From positions 2,046,001-2,110,000 of the forward strand of contig NZ_MASR01000001.1 in NCBI RefSeq assembly GCF_001758195.1: a DNA stretch of 64,000 nucleotides. Reading direction: 5' to 3'. The DNA is from Pseudohongiella acticola. GTDB taxonomy: Bacteria > Pseudomonadota > Gammaproteobacteria > Pseudomonadales > Pseudohongiellaceae. Below the pieces are notes generated by a model, which had not been told where the DNA came from, did no database searches, and saw nothing but the letters and a program-made list of their open reading frames with translations. Of the stretch, positions 28,201 through 37,498 are shown piece after piece. Position 1 is the stretch's first letter; every line of letters begins with the position of its first letter. A program made the position numbers and the translations under genes.

Positions 28201-30305
28201 CGCCGGCAAAACCGCTGTGGCGGCCATCGGCCGGACGCATCGGTGACGCTGGCATCACGCGCTATCAACAGTGGCTGAAAGAGACTCACGGGCTGTCGTT
28301 TGCGAATTATGAAGCGCTCTGGCAATGGTCAGTCACCGAAATAGAAACGTTCTGGCAGACCATCTGGGACTATTGCGGTGTCATTTCTCATACTCCCTAC
28401 GACCAGGTACTGGTCGAACGCACCATGCCCGGCGCGCGCTGGTTTGAAGGTGCGACACTGAATTACGCTGAACACAGCCTGAGCCGGGCTCACCTGGCAG
28501 TGGCTGCGGACGAACCGGCGATTATTTTCCAGTCCGAGCTGGTCGACCGAGCGGAAGTGTCCTGGCAAACCCTGAACAATCAGGTCGGGTCGATCGCAGC
28601 GACATTAAAAACGCTTGGCCTGAAAGCCGGCGACCGCGCCGTGGCCTACATGCCAAATGTACCGGAAACAGTCGCCGCCATGCTGGCGGTCACCAGTCAG
28701 GGTGGCATCTGGTCCTGTACCGCCCCCGATATGGGTGCAGTGGGCGTGCTGGATCGCTTCCGCCAGATAGAACCCCGTATTCTGTTTGCCATCGATGGCT
28801 ACCGCTATGGTGGTCGCGATTACGATCGGCGCGACATTGTTCAGCAACTGGTGCGGCAATTGCCCAGTGTCGAGAGTGTCATTTTTGTGCCCTATCTTGA
28901 CCCGGCCGCCGAACTGACGCTGGAATTCCCGGACGAGCCAACGCGCCAGGTCAACGTTATTGATTTTGAAACCGCCACCAGCCAACCGCAACAGGTCGAA
29001 TTTGTGGCGGTGCCGTTTTCTCACCCCCTCTGGATTGTTTATTCCTCGGGGACAACTGGCATGCCCAAGCCGATTGTGCATGGCCATGGCGGCGTGGTTA
29101 TTCAGAACCTCAAGGCCGGATTGTTGCATGGTGACTCCCGACCCGGCGATCGTGCCTTCTGGTTTACCTCGACCAACTGGATTATGTGGAACTCTGTGGT
29201 CAATGGCCTGATGAACGGTGTTACCATCATGCTGTTCGATGGCAACCCCGGCTACCCGGACTGTACCACCTTGTGGCGTTATGCCGCGCGCGAAAAAATG
29301 CATGCCTTTGGTACCAGCCCTGCGTTTATTGCACTGTGCATGAAGGCTGGCATCAATCCGGCAGAACAATTCGACCTGACCTCACTCCGCTCCATTGGCT
29401 GCACCGGCTCACCGCTGAGCGAGGAAGGCTACCGATGGGTGTATTCCCATGTTAAACAGGACGTCCGTCTGGGCTGCATTTCCGGTGGAACAGATCCGGG
29501 CGCGTGTTTTCTGACAACCTGTTCCATATTGCCGGTGTATGCCGGTGAGATGCAATGTCGTGAAATGGGGGTGGCGACGCAGGCCTTTGATGATGACGGC
29601 AACGCTGTCATGGATGAGGTTGGCGAACTGGTGGTGACCGAGCCGATGCCTTCCATGCCCCTGTTTTTCTGGGGCGACACGGATGGCTCGCGTTATTATG
29701 AAAGTTATTTTGAAACCTATGCGGCAACCCGACCCGGTGTCTGGTGCCACGGTGACTGGTTGCGCCTTATCCCGCGTGAAGAGTCAGTGACCGGTATCAT
29801 TTACGGTCGATCCGATTCCACGATCAATCGCCACGGTATTCGCATGGGCACCAGCGAAATCTACCGCGTTATTGAGGAGCATGATGAGGTACTTGATTCA
29901 CTGGTGATAGACCTGGAATATCTGGAGCGGCCGTCATATATGGTCCTGTTTGTTGTGCTGCGTACACCCGGCGTCACTGACGTTGTGCTGAGCGGCCCGG
30001 CGCCAGACGGTGAAATCGCGGGTGCGGCATCCAATGGCCAACCGACGCCGGAACAGACCGGGGTTTCCACGGCCCTGCGCACGAAACTGCTGAGCGCGAT
30101 TCGCACCACCTTATCGGCACGTCATGTGCCGGACGAGGTGTTTGCGATACCGTCGGTACCACGCACGCTGTCCGGCAAGAAACTGGAAATCCCGGTGAAA
30201 AAGATTCTGTTGGGCAAGGATATTGCCAAGTCCGTCAACCTCGACTCCATGGCGAACCCGGCATCCATCGACTGGTTTGTCGACTTTACTGCATCACGGG
30301 GTTGA
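28197..30305 (+). CDS. acetoacetate-CoA ligase
   Basis: 702 residues, adenylate-forming enzyme of the acetoacetyl-CoA synthetase type. The AMP-binding motif YSSGTTGMPKPIVHGHGG is intact, as are GSPLSEEGYRWVY and CISGGTDPGACF, and the catalytic lysine lies in RTLSGKKLEIPVKK near the C-terminus. The protein is 40-50 residues longer than usual because of a Gly/Ala/Pro-rich insert around 594-627 in the mobile C-terminal domain. It would activate acetoacetate to acetoacetyl-CoA with ATP, allowing growth on ketone bodies or recycling of polyhydroxybutyrate monomers. Translationally coupled to the SDR gene. Confidence 0.92.
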   Translation: MTPAKPLWRPSAGRIGDAGITRYQQWLKETHGLSFANYEALWQWSVTEIETFWQTIWDYCGVISHTPYDQVLVERTMPGARWFEGATLNYAEHSLSRAHLAVAADEPAIIFQSELVDRAEVSWQTLNNQVGSIAATLKTLGLKAGDRAVAYMPNVPETVAAMLAVTSQGGIWSCTAPDMGAVGVLDRFRQIEPRILFAIDGYRYGGRDYDRRDIVQQLVRQLPSVESVIFVPYLDPAAELTLEFPDEPTRQVNVIDFETATSQPQQVEFVAVPFSHPLWIVYSSGTTGMPKPIVHGHGGVVIQNLKAGLLHGDSRPGDRAFWFTSTNWIMWNSVVNGLMNGVTIMLFDGNPGYPDCTTLWRYAAREKMHAFGTSPAFIALCMKAGINPAEQFDLTSLRSIGCTGSPLSEEGYRWVYSHVKQDVRLGCISGGTDPGACFLTTCSILPVYAGEMQCREMGVATQAFDDDGNAVMDEVGELVVTEPMPSMPLFFWGDTDGSRYYESYFETYAATRPGVWCHGDWLRLIPREESVTGIIYGRSDSTINRHGIRMGTSEIYRVIEEHDEVLDSLVIDLEYLERPSYMVLFVVLRTPGVTDVVLSGPAPDGEIAGAASNGQPTPEQTGVSTALRTKLLSAIRTTLSARHVPDEVFAIPSVPRTLSGKKLEIPVKKILLGKDIAKSVNLDSMANPASIDWFVDFTASRG

Positions 30306-31136
30306 TCACTCAGCTTCTGCGCGTTCCTGCGCAGCGTAGGCGGCATCACGCTGAATACCCTGAATATGCAGATTACGCATAAAGATATAAGGATCTTCGC
30401 TTTCCGCTGTGATGTCGGTATAGGACTGAATCACCGGCGCATAAAGCTGAAAGTTGTCGAACACGCGAACGGCTGTGGACTCAGGGTTATCAAGCAGGTA
30501 TTCAATTGAGTTCAACGGCATCTCCAGCAACATTCCGCCGGCATTGCGCAGATTTGATGAACCAATAAACGGCAGCACCAGATAGGCGCCGTAACCGACC
30601 CCGTACCTCGCCATGGTGTCCCCGGCACTGGTCACCTGTCGCTCCATATCCAGCCAGGATTCAGCCGGATCAAAGATGCCGGCAATGCCCACCGTGGTAT
30701 TCACCAGAAAGCGGCCCAGATCTCTTGCAGTCTGATCCGGTTTACCTTGAAACAGATGATTCAGCGCGTATATAGGCGTGCGCAGGTTATAGAAGAAATT
30801 GCCTATGCCTTTCTTGACAGGGTCAGGTGTTACATTCAAATAGGTGCGGGCCGCAGGTATCAGCACATAACGATAGGACACATCGTTAAAAGCAAAAACA
30901 GCACGATTCAGACGAATCAGGGGGTCGCGGTAGCCAGCAACCTCGACCATATTGGGGCCAAAACCTTGTGCGTCCCCATTGGCATCGGTCGCCCGTTCAA
31001 TATTTGGCACCACGTTGGGTTCAACATTGTCATCAACGGGCGGTGCCGGTTGCGCCAGTACCAGTGAGCCGGGCAATGCCAACACGAGTGCCAATGTCAG
31101 GGCCATGCTGCGAAATTTTACCAAATCAGTTCCCAC
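30306..31136 (-). CDS. mlaA: MlaA (VacJ) family outer-membrane lipoprotein-like protein
   Basis: 276 residues from GTG 31136, chosen because AAGGAG lies 6 bases upstream and the start gives a signal peptide ending ALPGSLVLAQP. I see no lipobox cysteine, so unlike E. coli MlaA it may not be lipidated. The MlaA domain begins with GYRDPLIRLNRAVFAFND and includes RDLGRFLVNTTVGIAGIFDPA and GVGYGAYLVLPFIG. MlaA removes misplaced phospholipid from the outer leaflet and hands it to the Mla pathway; the permease/ATPase/MCE operon 13 kb away is a possible partner. It is convergent with the ligase gene; the two abut with no gap. Confidence 0.9.
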   Translation of the reverse strand: MGTDLVKFRSMALTLALVLALPGSLVLAQPAPPVDDNVEPNVVPNIERATDANGDAQGFGPNMVEVAGYRDPLIRLNRAVFAFNDVSYRYVLIPAARTYLNVTPDPVKKGIGNFFYNLRTPIYALNHLFQGKPDQTARDLGRFLVNTTVGIAGIFDPAESWLDMERQVTSAGDTMARYGVGYGAYLVLPFIGSSNLRNAGGMLLEMPLNSIEYLLDNPESTAVRVFDNFQLYAPVIQSYTDITAESEDPYIFMRNLHIQGIQRDAAYAAQERAEAE

Positions 31137-31363
31137 TGTCGTCTCCTTTTCGCCGGCACCTTTGCATGGCCAGCTAACAGCTACATCGGTGATTTTGTTC
31201 CTGATCTTCCAGCGCTCAAGCATACCCACTGTCCGGACACCATACAATTTAAATCTGATCCGGTTGCCGGGTTGGCTATCCTTGCCGCAGTGGCGCGGCT
31301 TCGTTAGAATTCGGCAGCATCGCCATTCCAGTGCAGTCCGCTGCCAATACCCCGAGACTTTCC

Positions 31364-31951
31364 ATGGACGCTTTTTTTGTTTCTACAGGCCTGGTAGCAC
31401 TGGCAGAGATGGGCGATCGCACGCAGCTGTTGGCATTTCTGCTGGCCGCCCGCTATCGTAAACCCATTCCCATCATCCTCGCCATCCTGCTAGCGACCCT
31501 CGCCAATCACGCCTTTGCCGGCCTGCTTGGTACCTGGCTCACGACACTGATGGGGCCGCAGACATTGCGCTGGGTGTTGGGGCTGTCTTTTATTGCCATG
31601 GCCATCTGGGTGCTGATCCCTGATGATCTGGATAATACAGATACCCACGCCACTCGTTACGGCGTGTTTGGTGCCACCTTGATCACATTTTTTATTGCCG
31701 AGATGGGAGACAAAACACAGATCGCGACCGTCGCCCTCGCCGCGCAATATCAAAATCTGCTATGGGTGGTTCTGGGGACCACGCTGGGTATGATGATTGC
31801 CAATGTGCCAGCGGTCTATTTGGGTGACAAGCTGGCACATAAATTACCCATCAAGGCGATACACATGGTCGCTGCTGTCATCTTTCTTGCGCTGGGTATC
31901 GCTACTTTATTGGGTATCGGCGGCGATTTCGGCCTGACCGACAGCGGATAA
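31364..31951 (+). CDS. GDT1/UPF0016 family manganese exporter-like membrane protein
   Basis: 195 residues from ATG 31364; GTG 31331 is also in frame and neither has a clear ribosome site. Six hydrophobic helices form two inverted repeats, each with the signature E-x-G-D-[KR]-T-Q: AEMGDRTQLLAFLLAARY near residue 14 and AEMGDKTQIATVALAAQY near 111. Bacterial relatives (MneA of Vibrio) export Mn2+; eukaryotic TMEM165/Gdt1 move Ca2+ or Mn2+. No yybP-type manganese riboswitch could be recognised upstream. hrpB starts 6 bases after the stop, so the two are likely co-transcribed. Confidence 0.92.
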   Translation: MDAFFVSTGLVALAEMGDRTQLLAFLLAARYRKPIPIILAILLATLANHAFAGLLGTWLTTLMGPQTLRWVLGLSFIAMAIWVLIPDDLDNTDTHATRYGVFGATLITFFIAEMGDKTQIATVALAAQYQNLLWVVLGTTLGMMIANVPAVYLGDKLAHKLPIKAIHMVAAVIFLALGIATLLGIGGDFGLTDSG

Positions 31952-31957
31952 CCGAAT

Positions 31958-34420
31958 ATGACACGCGCTGATGCGCCACTGCCCATTGATGCGGTCCTGC
32001 CCGCACTTCGTGCCAGCCTGCAGCAGCAGGCTAACTGCGTGCTGGTGGCGCAGCCCGGCGCCGGCAAAACCACCCGGGTTCCGTTGGCCTTGCTGACGGA
32101 TACACCGGACCAGAAGCGCTGGCTTTTGCTTGAGCCCCGGCGGATTGCCGCCCGGCTTGCAGCAGGGTTCATGGCCGAGCAACTGGGGGAGCGTGTCGGT
32201 GAGACCGTTGGCTATCGGGTCAGGGGCGACAGCCAGGTCAGCGCCAACACCCGTATCGAAGTCGTCACGCAGGGTATTCTGACCCGGATCCTGCAGGATG
32301 ACCCCACGCTGGACGGGATCGCCGGGCTCATCTTTGATGAATTTCACGAACGCAGCCTGGATGCCGATCTGGGGCTCGCGCTGGCACTGGATGTGCAACA
32401 GGGGCTGCGGCCCGACCTGAGAATACTGGTGATGTCTGCGACGCTGGATACTGACGCGCTGCTGCGCACCTTGGGCGAAACGACCCCGATTATCGATTGT
32501 CCGGGCCAAAGCTGGCCGGTTACCACCGCATACCGGCCGGCGCCCACGAATAACAATCGCCATGACAACGCAGCCAGTCACCAGACTGCTGTCATCCGCG
32601 AAGCCTTGTCAGCGCAGGACGGCGACGTGCTGGTGTTTCTGCCCGGCCAGGCCGAGATTCGTCGCCTGCAACGCCAGCTCGACAACCTTGCACCGGACAT
32701 TGATGTTCATGCACTCCACGGACAGCTGCCGCTGGCCGAACAGCAACAGGTATTGCGCGGCAGCCTGCGCAACCGTCGCCGGGTCATTCTGTCCACCGCC
32801 ATTGCCGAATCCAGTGTCACCGTGCCCGGCGTGCGCATTGTGGTGGATGCCGGCCGCGAACGGGTACCAGTGTTTCAGCCCCGGTCCGGGCTGACCCGGC
32901 TGGACACCCGAACCGTCAATCGCGCCAGCGCAGACCAGCGCCGGGGGCGGGCCGGCAGGCAGGGACCGGGCCTGTGTTATCGCTTATGGTCTCAGGAGCA
33001 GGTGCTGACCTCCCATCGGGAAGCAGAAATGCTGCAGAGCGACCTGTCATCTCTGGTGTTTGAGCTGGCGCGCTGGGGCGTTACCGATGTCAGCACGCTG
33101 CGCTGGATGACACCACCACCGGCCGCGGCGCTGAGTAGCTGTCGCGACATGCTGTTATCACTGGACCTGCTGGAGCCCAATGGCAGTCTGACTGTGCTGG
33201 GACAGCGCTGCGCTGAATGGCCCACACATCCACGGTTTGCGCTGATGCTGGAATTCAGTCGCCAACAGTCTGCCATGGTGGCGGCGGCCTGTTGGTTGGT
33301 GGCCTGGCTGGAAGAGCGTCCGGGTGAGTCAACTCTGGACATGGCCTTGTGCCTTGCCTCGCGACCACGGCAGCAGACGCACGGAAGTGCCGGCCGCTGG
33401 CGCCACATGGCACAACAATGGGCACGTCGGATGCGGTGTCAGCTGGACGATGCCGACCTGAACCAGGCACCGGCATTGCTCGCACGCGGCTTCCCTGAAC
33501 GGATTGCCCAGAACCAGGGTGATGGCCGCTTCAAACTTGCCAGCGGCGGCCAGGCCCTGCTGCCCGAACACCATGCCCTGCGCAACCAGGAGCTGCTTGT
33601 CGCCATCGACCTGGACGGGCAGGCCAGTGCCGCGCGTGTGTTCCACGCCATTGCCATCAGCAGGGATGTTTTGCTGCAGACATTGCCTGCCGCTGCTGTC
33701 TGGCAGGATCGGGTGTACTGGGACGACAGATCCGGCCAATTGATCGCCGAACAACAACAGCGCCTGGGTGAACTGGTCTTGGCGACACGTCAGCCTGTTG
33801 CGGGCCCCGGGAATTTGTCGCCTGACGTGGTCAGCCGGGCCTTGCTGGAGGCGCTGCGACGTAACGGATTGCCCTGGACAGACGACGACAGGGCGCTGAT
33901 GGGTCGCCTGCGTCTGTTGCACAAGACGCTGGGCAAGCCCTGGCCCGAGGTGACTGATGAGGCCCTGCACGCTGACCTGGAAAACTGGCTGCTGCCACAC
34001 CTGAGCGGCCTTCGCCGTCTGGACCAGGTCAAGCGCCTGCCCCTGTCCCGGTTGTTTGTTCAAAGTCTGGACTGGGCGCTGCAGGCACAACTGGATCAAC
34101 TGGTACCCACCCACCTTCAGGTGCCCAGTGGCTCCAGCATCCGGCTGGATTACAGCGGGGATGAACCGGTATTGGCGGTAAAACTGCAGGAAATGTTCGG
34201 GCAGACGGATACCCCCACCATTATCAACGGCCGGGTGCCGCTATTGATTCACCTGCTGTCTCCGGCACGCAGACCCGTGCAGGTCACCCGGGACCTGGCC
34301 GGATTCTGGGCCGGTAGTTACTTTGAGGTCCGCAAAGACCTGCGCGGCCGCTACCCTAAACATCCGTGGCCGGACGACCCGTTGCAGGCGCCGGCCACAC
34401 GTTTTACCAAAAAACGTTGA
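31958..34420 (+). CDS. hrpB: ATP-dependent helicase HrpB
   Basis: 820 residues, normal for HrpB, a DEAH-type superfamily 2 helicase. Motif I is PGAGKTTRVPL, motif II reads DEFHERSLD, motif III is SATLD, and motif VI lies in QRRGRAGRQGPG. The C-terminal third matches the HrpB-specific region (PDDPLQAPAT near the end). HrpB links RNA processing and envelope traits in some species; its exact substrate is not known. It overlaps no gene but is separated by only 6 bases from the GDT1-type gene. Confidence 0.95.
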   Translation: MTRADAPLPIDAVLPALRASLQQQANCVLVAQPGAGKTTRVPLALLTDTPDQKRWLLLEPRRIAARLAAGFMAEQLGERVGETVGYRVRGDSQVSANTRIEVVTQGILTRILQDDPTLDGIAGLIFDEFHERSLDADLGLALALDVQQGLRPDLRILVMSATLDTDALLRTLGETTPIIDCPGQSWPVTTAYRPAPTNNNRHDNAASHQTAVIREALSAQDGDVLVFLPGQAEIRRLQRQLDNLAPDIDVHALHGQLPLAEQQQVLRGSLRNRRRVILSTAIAESSVTVPGVRIVVDAGRERVPVFQPRSGLTRLDTRTVNRASADQRRGRAGRQGPGLCYRLWSQEQVLTSHREAEMLQSDLSSLVFELARWGVTDVSTLRWMTPPPAAALSSCRDMLLSLDLLEPNGSLTVLGQRCAEWPTHPRFALMLEFSRQQSAMVAAACWLVAWLEERPGESTLDMALCLASRPRQQTHGSAGRWRHMAQQWARRMRCQLDDADLNQAPALLARGFPERIAQNQGDGRFKLASGGQALLPEHHALRNQELLVAIDLDGQASAARVFHAIAISRDVLLQTLPAAAVWQDRVYWDDRSGQLIAEQQQRLGELVLATRQPVAGPGNLSPDVVSRALLEALRRNGLPWTDDDRALMGRLRLLHKTLGKPWPEVTDEALHADLENWLLPHLSGLRRLDQVKRLPLSRLFVQSLDWALQAQLDQLVPTHLQVPSGSSIRLDYSGDEPVLAVKLQEMFGQTDTPTIINGRVPLLIHLLSPARRPVQVTRDLAGFWAGSYFEVRKDLRGRYPKHPWPDDPLQAPATRFTKKR

Positions 34421-34442
34421 TGTCAGTGATCGCGTGACCTCG

Positions 34443-35195
34443 TTACAGCCCCAGTCGATTGCGCAATTCATCGGCCGCGCTGCGAGCTGTCTCTTCAGCC
34501 TGTTGCAGTTGTTCCTGTAACGCTTCAACGGCCTGGCCTGCACTGTCCCGCAATTGTGATGCCGGCAGGGATGCAAAGGCCACCGCTGCGTTGCGTGCCA
34601 GCTGCGTTATCAATGGCCGTGCGACCTGCTTCGCCAGTTCCGGGGGCGTGCCTTCAGCGGCCGGCAGTTCTACGTTGCCCAGATTGACATTGACCGCCGT
34701 TGGCAACAGATTCGATTGTAATGATGCCTGTATGCCGCTGATGGTGACAGCGTCCAGGCCGATGACCGGTTGCGGGCCGGCCTCTGTCTCCGGTGCCGAC
34801 TCCTGTGCCGGAAAACGCGCCCTGATCACATCGATATTGGACTGCGCACCCTGCAATTCGTACAACACATACGGGTTAACGGTATTAATGCTAGTAATCC
34901 GGATCACATCGGAGCGCAGACTGCTCAGATCGATGGCAACTCTCAGCTCATCAAAGCGCACCATATCCTGATTGCTGAAGCCTTCCGGGTTGGCAATGCT
35001 GAACCCGGACAGCGTGGCGACGCCTGCGGTCAGATCAATGGAGACGGAGTCCACCCGGACAGCAGTCCCCAGGGCCTCGGTGCCGTTGCTCTCGATACCC
35101 TGCTTTACCATCGAGTCCAGATTGCTGACCAGATAGAACAGGCCTGCGCCCACCAGCAATGCTATTACCAACAGTCCGATAAATAGTTTTTTCAT
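34443..35195 (-). CDS. AsmA-like membrane-anchored envelope protein
   Basis: 250 residues from ATG 35195, with AGGAG upstream. One N-terminal membrane helix (LFIGLLVIALLVGAGLFYLV) anchors a periplasmic domain. The domain's repeated beta pattern (AVRVDSVSIDLTAGVATLSG, then SIANPEGF and LRVAIDLSSL) is that of AsmA/DUF748-type proteins, which include lipid-transfer bridge proteins; this one is much shorter. The last ~60 residues form an Ala/Gln/Glu-rich coiled coil (EALQEQLQQAEETARSAADE). Function unknown. It is convergent with hrpB and divergent from the dienelactone hydrolase gene. Confidence 0.75.
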   Translation of the reverse strand: MKKLFIGLLVIALLVGAGLFYLVSNLDSMVKQGIESNGTEALGTAVRVDSVSIDLTAGVATLSGFSIANPEGFSNQDMVRFDELRVAIDLSSLRSDVIRITSINTVNPYVLYELQGAQSNIDVIRARFPAQESAPETEAGPQPVIGLDAVTISGIQASLQSNLLPTAVNVNLGNVELPAAEGTPPELAKQVARPLITQLARNAAVAFASLPASQLRDSAGQAVEALQEQLQQAEETARSAADELRNRLGL

Positions 35196-35330
35196 ACGTC
35201 CAGCTCCTTTGCTTTTACGTAGACCCAACACTATGAGTGCCAAGCACTTATGGCGTCAAGATACCTTTATTAGATGCCCGTAATCCATTAGCATGGTCGG
35301 CCCGAGCTGTCCGATTTCAGGAGAATAACA

Positions 35331-36206
35331 ATGTGTGACCTCGATACGCTTGAAGAAAACAACGAGTTTTTACGCAAGTCCGGTCAGATCAGTCGTCGTC
35401 AGTTCAATACCCTGACGGCCGGCGCAACCCTCGCCATGATGCTGCCGGCCGTTGCCAATGCCCAGGACGTGGTTGAGTCAGACGTTATGATCGAAACCCC
35501 GGACGGGGTCGCCGATTGCTATTTTGTGCACCCCGCCAGCGGCAAACATCCTGCTGTCATCATGTGGCCCGATATTCTCGGCCTGAGACCGGCCTTTCGC
35601 GAAATGGGCAAGCGCCTTGCCCAGTCCGGATACTCGGTATTGGTTGTGCACCCGTTTTATCGCAGCGCGCCCTCGCCCGTAGTACCCGAGGGGGCCAGCT
35701 TTGGTGACCCGGAAATCCGGAATCTTGTGCTGCCGATGGCACAGGCCCTTAACGCAGAAACCCATGTCACTGATGCACGCACCTTTGTGGCCTGGGTTGA
35801 CCAGCAGGCGGCTGTTGATACCAACCGCAAAATTGGCACCATGGGTTACTGCATGGGCGGCCCGATTGTGATGAGGACGGCGGCGGCATTGCCCGAACGT
35901 ATCGGTGCCGGTGGTTCCTTCCACGGTGGTGGCCTGGTGACGGACAGCCGTGACAGCCCGCATCTGGGTATCCCCACGATGGATGCGCATATGCTGATTG
36001 CCGTGGCGGACAATGATGACGAACGCGACCCTGAGACCAAGCATGCCCTGCGCGCCGCCTTTGAAGCTGCCAACGTGCCTGCCGAAGTCGAAGTCTACGA
36101 AGGTGCCATGCACGGCTGGTGCGTCATCGATTCCACGGTGTATCACGAGGAACAGGCCGAGCGCGCGTGGGGACGCATGCTGGCCATTTTTGAATCGGCC
36201 CTGTAA
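35331..36206 (+). CDS. exported dienelactone hydrolase family protein
   Basis: 291 residues. A twin-arginine signal is visible (SRRQFNTLTAGATLAMM, arginines 22-23) with likely cleavage after VANAQ, so the enzyme would be exported folded. The alpha/beta hydrolase domain has nucleophile Cys174 in GYCMGG, an aspartate at 227-230 and His261 in MHGWC, the Cys-Asp-His triad of dienelactone hydrolases. True dienelactone hydrolases are cytosolic; exported members have unknown substrates. AGGAG lies 8 bases before the ATG. It is followed after 76 bases by a secreted NHL-propeller gene on the same strand. Confidence 0.9.
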   Translation: MCDLDTLEENNEFLRKSGQISRRQFNTLTAGATLAMMLPAVANAQDVVESDVMIETPDGVADCYFVHPASGKHPAVIMWPDILGLRPAFREMGKRLAQSGYSVLVVHPFYRSAPSPVVPEGASFGDPEIRNLVLPMAQALNAETHVTDARTFVAWVDQQAAVDTNRKIGTMGYCMGGPIVMRTAAALPERIGAGGSFHGGGLVTDSRDSPHLGIPTMDAHMLIAVADNDDERDPETKHALRAAFEAANVPAEVEVYEGAMHGWCVIDSTVYHEEQAERAWGRMLAIFESAL

Positions 36207-36282
36207 CGGTCGAGGGCTCACGCCCTGTTTTTAAGTAAATATAAATCAATAACATAGATGTTTATTACAACAGAGGTATCTG

Positions 36283-37446
36283 ATGAACAAGAAACAATCC
36301 TTCACCCGTCATCGCTTGCTGCTGACCACGGCGCTTTCCGGCGCCATGGCCCTGCTCGCCGGCACCACACTGGCCCAACCTGGCGCCACCGGGCCCGCCG
36401 AGCACGCGGACATTACGCCCATCAACAACCTGCCCAACCCGTATGAAACCATGCGCGACTGGGGCACGCTGCCCGACGATCGCGACTGGGGCTCAGTCAG
36501 TGCAGTGCATGTGGATGTCGACGGTGTTCATATCTGGGCCGGTGACCGCTGCGGCGCCAACTCTTGTGCGCTGTCGGATGTGGATCCGATTGTAAAGCTG
36601 GATCCCGAAGGCAATGTCGTGCAGAGCTTTGGTGCCGGCCAAATTCTGTGGCCGCACGGCATGGAAGTGGATCATGAAGGTAACATCTGGGTAGCCGACG
36701 CCCGATCCGCCAATGCACAGGAACTGGAACAGAACCCGGACGCCTACGGTGGCCATCAGGTAGTCAAGTTCAGCCCTCAGGGCGAAGTCTTGATGGTGCT
36801 GGGTACACCCGGCGAAGCAGGCGATCTGCCCACGCATTTCACTGAGCCCAACGATGTACTGGTTGCACCGGACGGCCATATCTTTGTGTCGGAAACACAC
36901 AGCGCACAATTCCGCGACGAAGACGGCCCGACGTCAATGAGCCGTATTGCCAAGTTCGCGCCCGATGGCACCTTTGTGAAGAGCTGGGGCAGCTGGGGTT
37001 ACGAAGATGGCGAAATGCGTTCCCCGCACGCGCTGGCGATGGATTCACAGGGCCGCCTGTTCGTTGCCGACCGTGGTAACCGTCGTATTCAGATATTCGA
37101 CCAGGAAGGCACGCACCTGGACACCTGGTATCAGTTCAGCCGCATCAGTGGTCTGTTTATCGATGAAAATGATGTGCTGTATGCCATCGATTCAGAGTCT
37201 GACAGCAACTACAATCCGGGCTGGCGCAAAGGCATGCGCATCGGCAGTGCACGTACCGGCGACGTCTGGTACTACATTCCCGAGCACAATTCCGAGCGTC
37301 CTACCGGCATGGGCGGCATTGGTGCCATGGGTGAAGGGGTTACCGTGGACAGCGACGGCAATATCTACGCCGGCGAAGTCGGTCCGGTACAAGGTATGAC
37401 CAAGTTTGTACCACGACTGCTGCCAGACAACTTCCCCACTCACTAA
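36283..37446 (+). CDS. secreted NHL-repeat beta-propeller (peptidylglycine lyase-like)
   Basis: 387 residues with a signal peptide ending near TTLAQP (about residue 31). At least five NHL-type blades can be read, for example WPHGMEVDHEGNIWVADA, EPNDVLVAPDGHIFVSE and SPHALAMDSQGRLFVADRGN. This domain is shared with the peptidyl-alpha-hydroxyglycine amidating lyases and with many uncharacterised bacterial secreted propellers; the bacterial ones have no proven reaction. Histidines and aspartates recur at blade starts, as in metal-binding propellers. The gene ends 18 bases before a perfect hairpin. Confidence 0.85.
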   Translation: MNKKQSFTRHRLLLTTALSGAMALLAGTTLAQPGATGPAEHADITPINNLPNPYETMRDWGTLPDDRDWGSVSAVHVDVDGVHIWAGDRCGANSCALSDVDPIVKLDPEGNVVQSFGAGQILWPHGMEVDHEGNIWVADARSANAQELEQNPDAYGGHQVVKFSPQGEVLMVLGTPGEAGDLPTHFTEPNDVLVAPDGHIFVSETHSAQFRDEDGPTSMSRIAKFAPDGTFVKSWGSWGYEDGEMRSPHALAMDSQGRLFVADRGNRRIQIFDQEGTHLDTWYQFSRISGLFIDENDVLYAIDSESDSNYNPGWRKGMRIGSARTGDVWYYIPEHNSERPTGMGGIGAMGEGVTVDSDGNIYAGEVGPVQGMTKFVPRLLPDNFPTH

Positions 37447-37464
37447 CAACCTGAGTGGCGCTGA

Positions 37465-37498
37465 ACAGGCTGTTGAAAAAGTGTTTTCAACAGCCTGT
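37465..37498. terminator. perfect 15-base-pair hairpin between convergent genes
   Basis: ACAGGCTGTTGAAAA (37465-37479) and TTTTCAACAGCCTGT (37484-37498) are exact complements around loop AGTG. It lies between the propeller gene and the stop of the LysE-type gene and touches the latter. Inside the stem, AAAA/TTTT tracts face the loop rather than follow the stem, so it is not a textbook intrinsic terminator. Its perfect symmetry also suits a dispersed palindromic repeat. Confidence 0.6.

Noticed and set aside
33329-34114. 261-codon open frame antisense to hrpB
   Set aside because: Gln/Val-rich shadow frame with no motifs; hrpB is intact on the other strand.
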